A stretch of 13,562 nt of DNA from Flavobacteriaceae bacterium (GTDB lineage: Bacteria > Bacteroidota > Bacteroidia > Flavobacteriales > Flavobacteriaceae), in NCBI GenBank assembly GCA_016763715.1, contig JAESTG010000164.1, forward strand, positions 1 through 13,562. Direction: 5' to 3'. The notes under the pieces were generated by a model, which was given only the letters and a program-made list of their open reading frames with translations, ran no database searches and had not been told where the DNA came from. Numbering within the stretch: the stretch's first letter is position 1; every line of letters starts with the position of its first letter. Below, one piece after another: positions 6,842 to 13,495 of the stretch. The translations under genes were made by a program, and so were the position numbers.

Positions 6842-6873
6842 CAAAGATACCGATTGGTATCTTAAATAACAAA
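6842..6873 (-). promoter_or_regulatory. Promoter of the first TetR gene
   Basis: On the minus strand TTTG (6873-6870) and TATCTTTG (6849-6842) are separated by 20 bp, an exact fit to the Bacteroidota sigma consensus. The predicted start of transcription, about 4-6 nt beyond the -7 box, falls at or next to the GTG start codon (6837). The operator at 6844-6863 covers the -7 box and half of the spacer. Confidence 0.75.
6844..6863. promoter_or_regulatory. TetR-type operator in the TetR promoter (autoregulatory site)
   Basis: The 20-bp inverted repeat AAGATACCGATTGGTATCTT has 8-bp arms and a GATT centre. Its core GATACC-N4-GGTATC is repeated at 6213-6228. It overlaps the -7 box of the TetR promoter, so binding would block RNA polymerase. 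This is the classic autoregulatory arrangement of TetR genes. Confidence 0.85.
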
Positions 6874-6886
6874 TTTGTTATTCGGC

Positions 6887-6921
6887 AAAAAAGGCGTCAC
6901 AATCCGTAAAACATGACGCCT
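6887..6921 (-). terminator. Rho-independent terminator after the short-chain dehydrogenase gene
   Basis: Read on the minus strand, AGGCGTCA (6921-6914) pairs with TGACGCCT (6899-6892) around a 14-nt loop, and the transcript continues into six U's (6892-6887). It lies 29 nt beyond the dehydrogenase stop. It separates the second TetR/dehydrogenase unit from the promoter of the first TetR gene. Confidence 0.8.
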
Positions 6922-6949
6922 ATAAAAGGTTACTAAAGAATCTAATTTA

Positions 6950-7702
6950 TTAAATCTGACTCATACCTCCATCAATCTCAAGTTCAATGCCATTTACATA
7001 ACTGGCATCATCACTTGACAAGAACAATACTCCTCGCGCAACTTCACTAGGCTCTCCGAAACGCTTCAAAGCAACACCTTGCGCAAAACCAGCGGCCATT
7101 TCTTGCATTTGTTCTTCGCTTATTCCATCCATTTTTTCATAGATGGGAGTTCCAATCGGTCCTGGAGCAACTGAATTCACACGAATTCCTCTAGGTGCTA
7201 ACTCAGTGGTCAATACACGTGCATAAGCTCTCAATGCTCCTTTGGTGGCACTATAAACTGCCGTGCCTTCAAAACCTTTTTGGTGCACAATGGACGTGTT
7301 AAATACGATACTTGCTCCATCATTTAAATTAGGAATGGCTTCCTTAACTAAAAAGGCTGGTCCCTTAATATTAATGTCGAATTGATTGTCGAAAAAGTCT
7401 TCAGAAATCTGGTCGGCTGGAGTAAACTGTGCTACTCCTGCATTTACGAAGAGAACATCAATTTTCCCGTAAGTACTTACGGCCTCTTCAATCAATTTTT
7501 TGTTATCAGCTAGTTGGGATTGATCTGCCAATACAGCTTTAAAATTTCCTGAAAGCTCCTTAGAAACTTCATCTAGAGCTTCTTGACGACGGCCAGAAAA
7601 AACCACTTTAGCTCCTTCATTTAAAAATTCTTTTACACTGGCTAATCCGATTCCCGAATTTCCGCCAGAGACTACGACTACTTTGTTTTCAAATCTTTTC
7701 AT
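6950..7702 (-). CDS. Classical short-chain dehydrogenase/reductase (SDR)
   Basis: A 250-residue NAD(P)-dependent oxidoreductase, the usual length for classical SDRs. The nucleotide-binding motif is SGGNSGIG (12-19), one residue different from the usual TGxxxGIG. The NAG motif is at 87-89, the catalytic Asn is N111 (NIKGP), and the catalytic triad is Ser137, Tyr150 and Lys154 in YSATK. PGPIGTP (180-186) is the conserved loop after the active site, and the C-terminus ends with GIELEIDGGMSQI. Basic residues after the second strand (SGRRQEA, 36-42) favour NADP(H), by inference. It follows a TetR gene with a 59-bp gap that holds a TetR-type palindrome. It is therefore probably induced when that repressor is released, for example in detoxifying a carbonyl compound. 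The substrate is unknown. A terminator follows. Confidence 0.93.
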   Translation of the reverse strand: MKRFENKVVVVSGGNSGIGLASVKEFLNEGAKVVFSGRRQEALDEVSKELSGNFKAVLADQSQLADNKKLIEEAVSTYGKIDVLFVNAGVAQFTPADQISEDFFDNQFDINIKGPAFLVKEAIPNLNDGASIVFNTSIVHQKGFEGTAVYSATKGALRAYARVLTTELAPRGIRVNSVAPGPIGTPIYEKMDGISEEQMQEMAAGFAQGVALKRFGEPSEVARGVLFLSSDDASYVNGIELEIDGGMSQI

Positions 7703-7726
7703 TTTATGTTTATTTAGATTATTTAT

Positions 7727-7746
7727 TCTGAAACGTTCGTTTCAGA
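7727..7746. promoter_or_regulatory. TetR-type operator before the SDR gene
   Basis: The inverted repeat TCTGAAACGTTCGTTTCAGA has 9-bp arms and a TT centre. Its core GAAACG-N2-CGTTTC also occurs in the promoter of the TetR gene just upstream (8372-8389). It lies 25 nt before the SDR ATG, in the TetR-SDR gap. Confidence 0.85.
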
Positions 7747-7761
7747 TTTGATTAAAAAAAT

Positions 7762-8343
7762 TTATGTGATGGTTTTCAATATATTCTGAATGATACTCTT
7801 CAATATTTTGGGTTCTTGCGTACTCATTCCTGTTAAACGAAACCCTAGAAATGCATTGACTAAATAATATGCTAACAACTTACTCTTTTCTGTTCTTCTA
7901 ATAGACCCATCCTTCTGACCTTCTATGACCAAATTATCAAAAATAGTTATAAGTTGTTCTTGACTGTCCACTAGTATACTTTGTAGTTTCTGATCCTGAT
8001 TCCCCATTTCGGTACGGCAATTAATAACCATACACCCCTTCCTTTCAGAATCACTTAAAATATCTTCCAAAGTATACAAAAATATTATACCTATCGTTTC
8101 AATAGCATTTCGTTTCTGCTGCTTGGCTTTGTCAAAAATATAGCCAGACGCACTTTGATATCGTCTCAAGCTTTCTTGAAACAGTTCCATTTTACTTCCG
8201 AAAGAGTTATAGATACTACTTCTATTTAAGCCTGTTGCATCCACAAGATCCTGCATGGATGTACCATTGTATCCCTTTAACCAAAAGGAATTCTTGGCTT
8301 TATCCAACACTTCATCTCTGTTAAAATCTTCGGTTCTAGGCAT
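7762..8343 (-). CDS. TetR/AcrR-family transcriptional regulator (second of two)
   Basis: A 193-residue TetR-type repressor, starting at ATG 8343 with MPRTEDFNRDEVLDKA. The helix-turn-helix is TSMQDLVDATGLNRSSIYNSF (28-48). The ligand domain holds RKGCMVINCRTEMG (101-114), with Cys104 and Cys109. In this branch of the family, which includes NemR-like regulators, a cysteine at about this position can sense electrophiles. Such sensing here is inference. The protein is clearly different from the other TetR regulator downstream (different recognition helix and different palindromes), so this is not a recent duplication. Palindromes at 8372-8389 and 7727-7746 flank the gene and predict control of itself and of the SDR gene that follows 59 bp later. 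Confidence 0.92.
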   Translation of the reverse strand: MPRTEDFNRDEVLDKAKNSFWLKGYNGTSMQDLVDATGLNRSSIYNSFGSKMELFQESLRRYQSASGYIFDKAKQQKRNAIETIGIIFLYTLEDILSDSERKGCMVINCRTEMGNQDQKLQSILVDSQEQLITIFDNLVIEGQKDGSIRRTEKSKLLAYYLVNAFLGFRLTGMSTQEPKILKSIIQNILKTIT

Positions 8344-8363
8344 AAGTATTCAAATACACATTT

Positions 8364-8371
8364 CAAATGTA
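8364..8371 (-). promoter_or_regulatory. -7 box of the second TetR gene
   Basis: The minus strand reads TACATTTG, an exact TAnnTTTG match, 20 nt before the ATG. The palindrome 8372-8389 begins at the very next base and fills the spacer. A clear -33 TTTG at standard distance is not seen (TTTC at 8398-8395 is the closest), so the -33 element is weak. Confidence 0.55.
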
Positions 8372-8389
8372 TTGAAACGAACGTTTCAA
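8372..8389. promoter_or_regulatory. TetR-type operator in the second TetR promoter (autoregulatory site)
   Basis: TTGAAACGAACGTTTCAA is an inverted repeat with 8-bp arms and an AA centre. It shares the core GAAACG-N2-CGTTTC with the site at 7727-7746. It lies between the -7 box and the -33 region, where a bound repressor would exclude RNA polymerase. Confidence 0.85.
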
Positions 8390-8519
8390 AAAAAGAAATT
8401 AAGATAACTTTATGTTTTTTAATATGAATTACCTTTAAATTCGCAATTGCCTATTATATCTATTGGACGATGAATCCTTATATATAATCACTCAAACCAA
8501 AACGAATCTTTTCAATTAA

Positions 8520-9482
8520 ATGCCACTCATTTCATCATCGTATCAAGCTAAAGGAATTTTTCAGAATGGCCACTTTTCAACCATTTATTCAGCAAAACTA
8601 GGACCCGTTCCCTCCTTAATTCAAAAACGGGAACGAATTGATTTACCAGATAATGACTTTCTTGATATTGACTGGTCCTTTAGCTCCAAGCCTTCAAAAA
8701 GAGTGGCCATCCTATTACATGGTCTTGAAGGAAATGCGCAACGTATTTATATAAAAGGACAAGGAATGTTTCTTGTTGAGAACCAATGGGACGTGGCGGC
8801 AGTGAACTATCGGGGTTGTAGCGGAACCCTGAACAATCAATATTCATCTTATAACGCAGGAAAGACAAATGATCTTGATACTATTGTTCACTTTATTTTG
8901 AACAAAAACCGTTATGATGAAATAGCACTGATAGGTTTTAGTATGGGAGGTAATTTATTGCTGAAATATTTGGGCGAGTCACAAACAGTTCCGAAGGAAA
9001 TAAAAACCGCCATTGCTATATCAACACCACTCAACTTGAAAGGGTCTTTGGAACGCTTAGAAGAATGGTACAATTGGGTATATAGGACATCATTTTTACT
9101 AGGTCTAAAGAGTAAGTATAAGTCCAAAATGAAACAGTTTCCAGAAAAGATGAACTTGGAAGATTACAATCGTATTCAATCATTACTAGATTTTGATGAT
9201 ATTTATACGGCCAAGGCGCATGGGTTCAAAAATGCCTTAGAATATTATCAGAAAAATAGCAGCCTTCAATTTGTACCCAATATCACTATTCCAACACTCA
9301 TTTTGAATGCCAAAAATGACAGTTTTCTTTCCAAAGAATGTTATCCTCATGAACTTGCATCTCGCTCAAAAAACATCTATCTTGAATGCCCTAAACACGG
9401 GGGTCATGTTGGATTTCACCTATCTAACAAAAGGTACTATAGTGAGATCCGAACCCTGCAATTTTTAAACGATAAACAATAG
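8520..9482 (+). CDS. YheT-family alpha/beta hydrolase
   Basis: A 320-residue member of the YheT (UPF0017) branch of alpha/beta hydrolases, presumed carboxylesterases or lipases. LLHGLEGNAQRIYIKG (65-80) is the conserved oxyanion region. NYRGCSGTLN (96-105) is the family signature. The nucleophile Ser141 lies in GFSMGGN, the acid is probably Asp267 (LNAKNDSFL), and the base is His296 (KHGGHVGF). The length and these motifs match the family well. It has no signal peptide and is presumably cytoplasmic. The upstream 176-bp gap is shared with the divergent TetR gene. TACCTTTA at 8430-8437 is a one-mismatch -7 box but lies far from the ATG. The azurin-like gene follows after 7 nt, so the two are probably co-transcribed, though no functional link is evident. 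Confidence 0.9.
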   Translation: MPLISSSYQAKGIFQNGHFSTIYSAKLGPVPSLIQKRERIDLPDNDFLDIDWSFSSKPSKRVAILLHGLEGNAQRIYIKGQGMFLVENQWDVAAVNYRGCSGTLNNQYSSYNAGKTNDLDTIVHFILNKNRYDEIALIGFSMGGNLLLKYLGESQTVPKEIKTAIAISTPLNLKGSLERLEEWYNWVYRTSFLLGLKSKYKSKMKQFPEKMNLEDYNRIQSLLDFDDIYTAKAHGFKNALEYYQKNSSLQFVPNITIPTLILNAKNDSFLSKECYPHELASRSKNIYLECPKHGGHVGFHLSNKRYYSEIRTLQFLNDKQ

Positions 9483-9489
9483 AAAAACT

Positions 9490-9999
9490 ATGAGATTTTT
9501 CAAATACATGTTGGTTCTAACTTCGCTTTCATTTATGGTAAGTTGTGGTGGTGGAGAAAAAAAGGAAGAAAAAAATTCGATGAAAATTGGCGTTACAAAA
9601 ACGTCTAAGAAGGAAAACAACAACACTATCAATATAGGAATCACTGGAAGCGATTTGATGCAATTCAGTAAAAAGGAGATTCGTGTAAAAGTGGGTCAAG
9701 AAGTTACACTCACATTAAAACACGTTGGAACAATGGAACTCGTGATTATGGGACATAATTTTGTATTATTAAAATCTGGAATTGACATTAGCGCATTTGC
9801 TCAAGAAGCTACCATTGCTGGCAAGGATGCCGATTGGATTCCAAACGAAGGAAAAGATGTCATCGCCCACACCAAAATGGTAGGCGGAGGACAAACGGCC
9901 ACGGTTACTTTTACAGCACCTGAAGCAGGAACCTACGATTTCATTTGTAGCTTTTCAGGACATTACGGAACCATGAAAGGGAAATTTATTGTAGAATAA
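9490..9999 (+). CDS. Azurin-like type 1 copper lipoprotein
   Basis: A small periplasmic or membrane-anchored blue copper electron carrier of 169 residues. MRFFKYMLVLTSLSFMVSC is a lipoprotein signal with Cys19. A charged linker (about 20-45) tethers the cupredoxin domain (about 46-169). All azurin copper ligands are present: His89 in MGHNF, Cys153, His158 and Met162 in CSFSGHYGTMKG, with the ligand spacing of azurin (Cys+5 His, Cys+9 Met). Gly88 before His89 matches the axial carbonyl glycine. The domain should therefore bind copper and carry single electrons between a dehydrogenase or cytochrome and an oxidase. It follows the YheT-type gene by 7 nt. It lies next to, but convergent with, a GMC dehydrogenase operon that needs an electron acceptor. 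That pairing is possible but unproven. Confidence 0.93.
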   Translation: MRFFKYMLVLTSLSFMVSCGGGEKKEEKNSMKIGVTKTSKKENNNTINIGITGSDLMQFSKKEIRVKVGQEVTLTLKHVGTMELVIMGHNFVLLKSGIDISAFAQEATIAGKDADWIPNEGKDVIAHTKMVGGGQTATVTFTAPEAGTYDFICSFSGHYGTMKGKFIVE

Positions 10000-10024
10000 T
10001 TCCTTTCTTTAATTCAAACATATA

Positions 10025-10055
10025 AAGTCGGTGATTTATAAAAAATCATCGACTT
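10025..10055. terminator. Hairpin between convergent azurin and TIM-barrel genes
   Basis: AAGTCGGTGATTT (10025-10037) pairs over 13 positions, one of them G-T, with AAATCATCGACTT (10043-10055) around a 5-nt loop. It covers the stop codon (10038-10036) and last codons of the minus-strand gene and lies 25 nt after the azurin stop. The T-rich tails on both sides are imperfect, so it is a probable rather than certain bidirectional terminator. Confidence 0.55.
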
Positions 10056-10974
10056 CTTTATAGGCATCAATTACATGTTGTTCGCCTTTTTTTCCTTCAA
10101 CTGAATTCCCATGCTCCATTCCTAAAATACCGTCATAACCGCGACTATGTATATATTTAAAAATATTTTTGTAATTAATTTCTCCTGAAGTTGGCTCATT
10201 CCGACCTGGATTATCCCTTATCTGAAAATACGCAATCTCATTCCAGCAACTTTCAATATTGGGTATTAGATTTCCCTCTTGAATCTGCTGATGATAGATG
10301 TCGAATAATATTTTACAGGAAGGATTATCCACCGCCTTACAAATTTGATATGCTTGTGGAGATTCGGCTAAAAACAAGCCAGGATGATTTCTAAAATTGA
10401 GCGGCTCCAGAACCATTGTCAAGTTATGTGGTTCCAGAATATCACTCGCATATTTTAAAGTCTCAATAACGTTTGCAGTCTGAAAATCTCTATTAAGTCT
10501 TAGATCTACATGCCCAGGAACTACAGTCATCCATTTGGCATTGACCCTTTTGGCTACTTCAACAGCATCTTTAATGTATTGTAAAAACCCGTCACGCCAG
10601 TCTTGTTTGCCGCTCGCAAGGTTAGGGTCTTTCCAATAAATTTTATGAGCAACAAAAACACCCATTGTCATCCCTCTTTTCTCCATCACCTTTGCCACTT
10701 TCTTTTGAACCTCGACCGAGCGGTTTCGCATTTCATTATCCTCAAAAGCCATGAACCCTTGATCTGCCATAAACTCCAATTGATCTATAATAGAGTTCCC
10801 AGCATGCCCCTTAAACATCCCATCATGTGGGGCATATTTCAGATTGAATTGGTGAGATTCTTCCATATGAGTCCCTTCTGAAGAAGAAAATAATTCAGCT
10901 CCCATTGCAGCTCCTCCTAATGTAAAAAGGGACCCCGTTAAGGCTCCCTTTTGTATAAATTGTCTTCTTTTCAT
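10036..10974 (-). CDS. Tat-exported hydroxypyruvate isomerase-like TIM-barrel protein (sugar isomerase/epimerase family)
   Basis: A 312-residue protein of the xylose-isomerase-like TIM-barrel superfamily, closest in character to hydroxypyruvate isomerase (Hyi). KRRQFIQKG at residues 2-10 is a twin-arginine motif followed by a hydrophobic stretch, so the folded protein is probably exported to the periplasm. Likely metal ligands are Glu190 (MVLEPLN), Asp225 (LFDIYH), Gln251 (YFQIRDNPGR) and Glu287 (GMEHG), the arrangement of divalent-metal isomerases and epimerases in this family. The RDNPGRNEP segment is very Hyi-like. It is the last gene of the GMC operon, 9 nt after subunit 3. The context suggests it acts on the oxidised (keto) sugar made by the dehydrogenase, by isomerisation, epimerisation or C-O bond cleavage. 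The exact reaction cannot be read from sequence. Confidence 0.87.
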   Translation of the reverse strand: MKRRQFIQKGALTGSLFTLGGAAMGAELFSSSEGTHMEESHQFNLKYAPHDGMFKGHAGNSIIDQLEFMADQGFMAFEDNEMRNRSVEVQKKVAKVMEKRGMTMGVFVAHKIYWKDPNLASGKQDWRDGFLQYIKDAVEVAKRVNAKWMTVVPGHVDLRLNRDFQTANVIETLKYASDILEPHNLTMVLEPLNFRNHPGLFLAESPQAYQICKAVDNPSCKILFDIYHQQIQEGNLIPNIESCWNEIAYFQIRDNPGRNEPTSGEINYKNIFKYIHSRGYDGILGMEHGNSVEGKKGEQHVIDAYKEVDDFL

Positions 10975-10983
10975 TTTAAAAAA

Positions 10984-11625
10984 TTATAGCGCCATTACTT
11001 TTCCGTTTCCAGCTTCGCTTAATGGAATACAGCCCTTTTGTTGCCCTGGAACAGGATCGTACCATAGTACATTTTCACCTATTTGTTCACTGGTCTTCCA
11101 CGCCCAAATAGTCATTCCTCTCACATTAGAAAGTAAGCTGAATATAGACGCATCGGCATCAGGCTGTGTGGTTGGGTCTTTTTCATAAGCCTCATAAAAT
11201 TTTTCCATTTTTTTCCCATAAGCCTTTTGTTGTTCTTCAGTCGTTTTCAGATACTGTGAAAGCAATTGGTCAAACTCCTCGGGTTTACCAGCTTCAAGTT
11301 CTTTTTCAAAAGTGCTTCGGAATTTATCCGCCAAGACTTTAAATCCTACTTTAACAAGACCTTGTTGCTCTACAGGTATTACTGAATTCCAATAGGAATC
11401 AATAAAGCTATGCACACCAACAGCAACTGCTCCTGGCACCTTGTCGTCATTCGGTATAATTAAATCTACTATACGACGTAATGCATAACCTTCTCCCTTC
11501 GTAATAAATAAAGGAATAAATTCTGGTTCATTCGTACAACTTTGCAACAAGTTCATAATTGTTGGGGTTACCACTAAAAATCCAGCACCCAAACCTAAGT
11601 TCTTTAATACTTGTCTTCTTTTCAT
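10984..11625 (-). CDS. Gluconate 2-dehydrogenase subunit 3-family protein, Tat lipoprotein
   Basis: A 213-residue small subunit of a membrane-associated GMC dehydrogenase. MKRRQVLKNLGLGAGF is a twin-arginine signal, and NLLQSC gives a lipobox-like cysteine at residue 30, so the mature protein may be lipid-anchored. The core (about 40-200) contains EGYALRRIVDLIIPNDDKVPGAVAVGVHSFID, typical of this family, which packs against the flavoprotein and helps its export. The ATG shares one base with the stop of the GMC gene in a TAATG junction, so the two are translationally coupled, as expected for a fixed-ratio complex. The large subunit has no signal of its own, so it is probably carried through the Tat pore bound to this subunit. 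Family identity is fairly sure. The lipid anchor is inferred. Confidence 0.88.
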   Translation of the reverse strand: MKRRQVLKNLGLGAGFLVVTPTIMNLLQSCTNEPEFIPLFITKGEGYALRRIVDLIIPNDDKVPGAVAVGVHSFIDSYWNSVIPVEQQGLVKVGFKVLADKFRSTFEKELEAGKPEEFDQLLSQYLKTTEEQQKAYGKKMEKFYEAYEKDPTTQPDADASIFSLLSNVRGMTIWAWKTSEQIGENVLWYDPVPGQQKGCIPLSEAGNGKVMAL

Positions 11626-13322
11626 TACGCTTCTTTTTTAAGTTGTTCAGCAGCGTGATTTGCAGCTCGTGCTGTAAACGCCATATATGTTAAAGATGGG
11701 TTTACGCAACTTGCGGAAGTCATAAATGATCCGTCTGTTACATAAACATTTGGTACTGCATGAATTTGATTGTGTTTATTAAGAACAGAAGTCTTAGGGT
11801 CATGACCCATTCGTGCTGTTCCCATTTCATGAATTCCAAGCCCAGGTGCTCCTGGATCATCCCATGGTTCAATATCACTATAGCCAGCCTTCTCCAACAT
11901 GTCTACCGCTTGAGTAACCATATCTTTTCGCATTTCGTATTCATTTTCCTTCCATTCGGCATCAAAAGTTACCGTAGGCAAGCCCCATTCATCTAACTTA
12001 TCGTAATCAAGGGTCATTTTATTATCATGGTAAGGCAAACACTCCCCAAAACCTAAAAGTAACATCCTCCACTTCCCTGGTTCCGTAATGGCTTCCTTTA
12101 AATCTTCACCATAGGCAAGTTCAGCAACAATTTCGTTGTATCTACTTCGGCTGGCACCACCTTGATATCCATATCCTCTATTAAAATTCTTTTGATCGGT
12201 TACGCCACCAATATTTCTAAACCTCGGAATGTAAATTCCATTGGGACGGCGGCCCTTATAATATTGATCCTCAAAATCGTCTACAGTTGCCCAAGCACCC
12301 GCTTTAAAGTGATGATCCATTATATTATGTCCTAATTCACCACAGTCATTACCCATTCCATTCGGGAAACGTTCGCTTTTGGACTGTAGTAAAATACTTG
12401 CACTTGCGATTGCCGAAGCACATAAAAATATAACCTTCGAAGTAAATACGGTTTTTTCCTTGGTTTCCGAATCAATGACTTCCACACCACTTGCTTTCCC
12501 TGTTGCATCATCATAAATGACTTGGCTCACAATTGAATTGGGGCGAATTGTCAAATTCCCAGTTCGCTCGGCGGCAGGCAAGGTGGATGAATTACTACTA
12601 AAATATCCTCCAAACGGACACCCACGCATACAACGATTTCTAAACTGGCAATTACTACGACCTTCAAAAGTCCCAGTTCCAGTAATATGTGCTACACGAC
12701 CAATGGTTAACAAACGTCCATCGTCATAGTTATTTTCAATCTTTCCTTGTAGATCAATTTCAGCACAGTTGAGCTCCATCGGTGGACAAAACTTACTATC
12801 AGGCAATTGTGGCAAATTAAGAGCTTGTCCGCTTACCCCAATAAATTCTTCAACTTTTTCATACCAAGGAACAATGTCCTTATAACGTACTGGCCAGTCT
12901 ACCGCTATTCCTTCATTCTTATTTGCTTCAAAATCAAAATCACTCCAACGGTATGTTTGTCTTCCCCAAACCAACGAACGTCCACCTACGTGATACCCAC
13001 GCAACCAGTCGAAACGCTTGGTTTCATTATAAGGGTGTTTTAAATCATTTACAAAGAAGTGTCTGTGTGCGTCGTCTGTGGTATATCCTGAGCGAGCTTG
13101 TTTCAATTGTTCTTCTTGTTCTTCTCTTGGAAGTTGTCCTTTAAATTCGAACTCCCAAGGATCCATATTCATAGTATGGTAGTCCTTAATATGTTCAATC
13201 ATTCGACCTCGTTCTAAGACGAGAGTCTTAAGTCCATTTTCGCAAAGTTCCTTAGCAGCCCATCCGCCGCTAATTCCAGAACCCACCACGATGGCATCGT
13301 ATTCTTGGTTAGGGTTTACCAT
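11625..13322 (-). CDS. GMC-family flavoprotein dehydrogenase (large subunit of a sugar/glycoside dehydrogenase)
   Basis: An FAD-dependent glucose-methanol-choline oxidoreductase of 565 residues. ATG 13322 (MVNPNQEYDAIVVGSGISGG) is preferred over a TTG at 13415, which would add 31 residues without family similarity before the Rossmann fold. The FAD motif GSGISGG is at residues 14-20, and GGRSLVWGRQTYRW at 113-126 is the second flavin signature. The C-terminal HEMGTARMG carries the catalytic His498 and VNPSLT the partner Asn541. A cysteine-rich segment with Cys225, Cys231 and Cys235 (CQFRNRCMRGCPFGG) resembles the region that holds an iron-sulfur cluster in FAD glucose dehydrogenases. With its coupled subunit 3, the enzyme probably oxidises a sugar, glycoside or polyol in the periplasm and passes electrons to a cytochrome or copper protein. 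Glycoside 3-oxidation to 3-keto-sugars is a good candidate reaction. The substrate is inferred only from context. Confidence 0.92.
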   Translation of the reverse strand: MVNPNQEYDAIVVGSGISGGWAAKELCENGLKTLVLERGRMIEHIKDYHTMNMDPWEFEFKGQLPREEQEEQLKQARSGYTTDDAHRHFFVNDLKHPYNETKRFDWLRGYHVGGRSLVWGRQTYRWSDFDFEANKNEGIAVDWPVRYKDIVPWYEKVEEFIGVSGQALNLPQLPDSKFCPPMELNCAEIDLQGKIENNYDDGRLLTIGRVAHITGTGTFEGRSNCQFRNRCMRGCPFGGYFSSNSSTLPAAERTGNLTIRPNSIVSQVIYDDATGKASGVEVIDSETKEKTVFTSKVIFLCASAIASASILLQSKSERFPNGMGNDCGELGHNIMDHHFKAGAWATVDDFEDQYYKGRRPNGIYIPRFRNIGGVTDQKNFNRGYGYQGGASRSRYNEIVAELAYGEDLKEAITEPGKWRMLLLGFGECLPYHDNKMTLDYDKLDEWGLPTVTFDAEWKENEYEMRKDMVTQAVDMLEKAGYSDIEPWDDPGAPGLGIHEMGTARMGHDPKTSVLNKHNQIHAVPNVYVTDGSFMTSASCVNPSLTYMAFTARAANHAAEQLKKEA

Positions 13323-13418
13323 ATTATTAAGTTGTATATTAAATTGGTTTTTCGATATAAACAGTTCAAAATCAATTAAATAATCCTGAACATGAAGTTT
13401 CACTTCTATCAACAATAA

Positions 13419-13441
13419 GACATTAGTGAACCTCTAATGTC
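13419..13441. repeat. Perfect 8-bp inverted repeat in the GMC operon leader
   Basis: GACATTAG (13419-13426) pairs exactly with CTAATGTC (13434-13441) around TGAACCT. On the plus strand eight T's follow at 13446-13453, so it has the form of a rho-independent terminator for rightward transcription. No rightward gene ends here within the window. On the minus strand it would be a hairpin in the operon leader or a protein-binding site. Confidence 0.5.
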
Positions 13442-13495
13442 CCTATTTTTTTTCGATTCTACAAAAAACAAAGGGCAAAAAAAGAATATCTGTAA

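Noticed and set aside
6247..8343. The two TetR genes as a recent tandem duplication
   Set aside because: Their recognition helices, C-terminal domains and operators differ, and the genes that follow them are unrelated.
13323..13415. 31-residue N-terminal extension of the GMC protein from TTG 13415
   Set aside because: The extension has no signal or family character, and ATG 13322 starts shortly before the Rossmann fold as in other GMC proteins.
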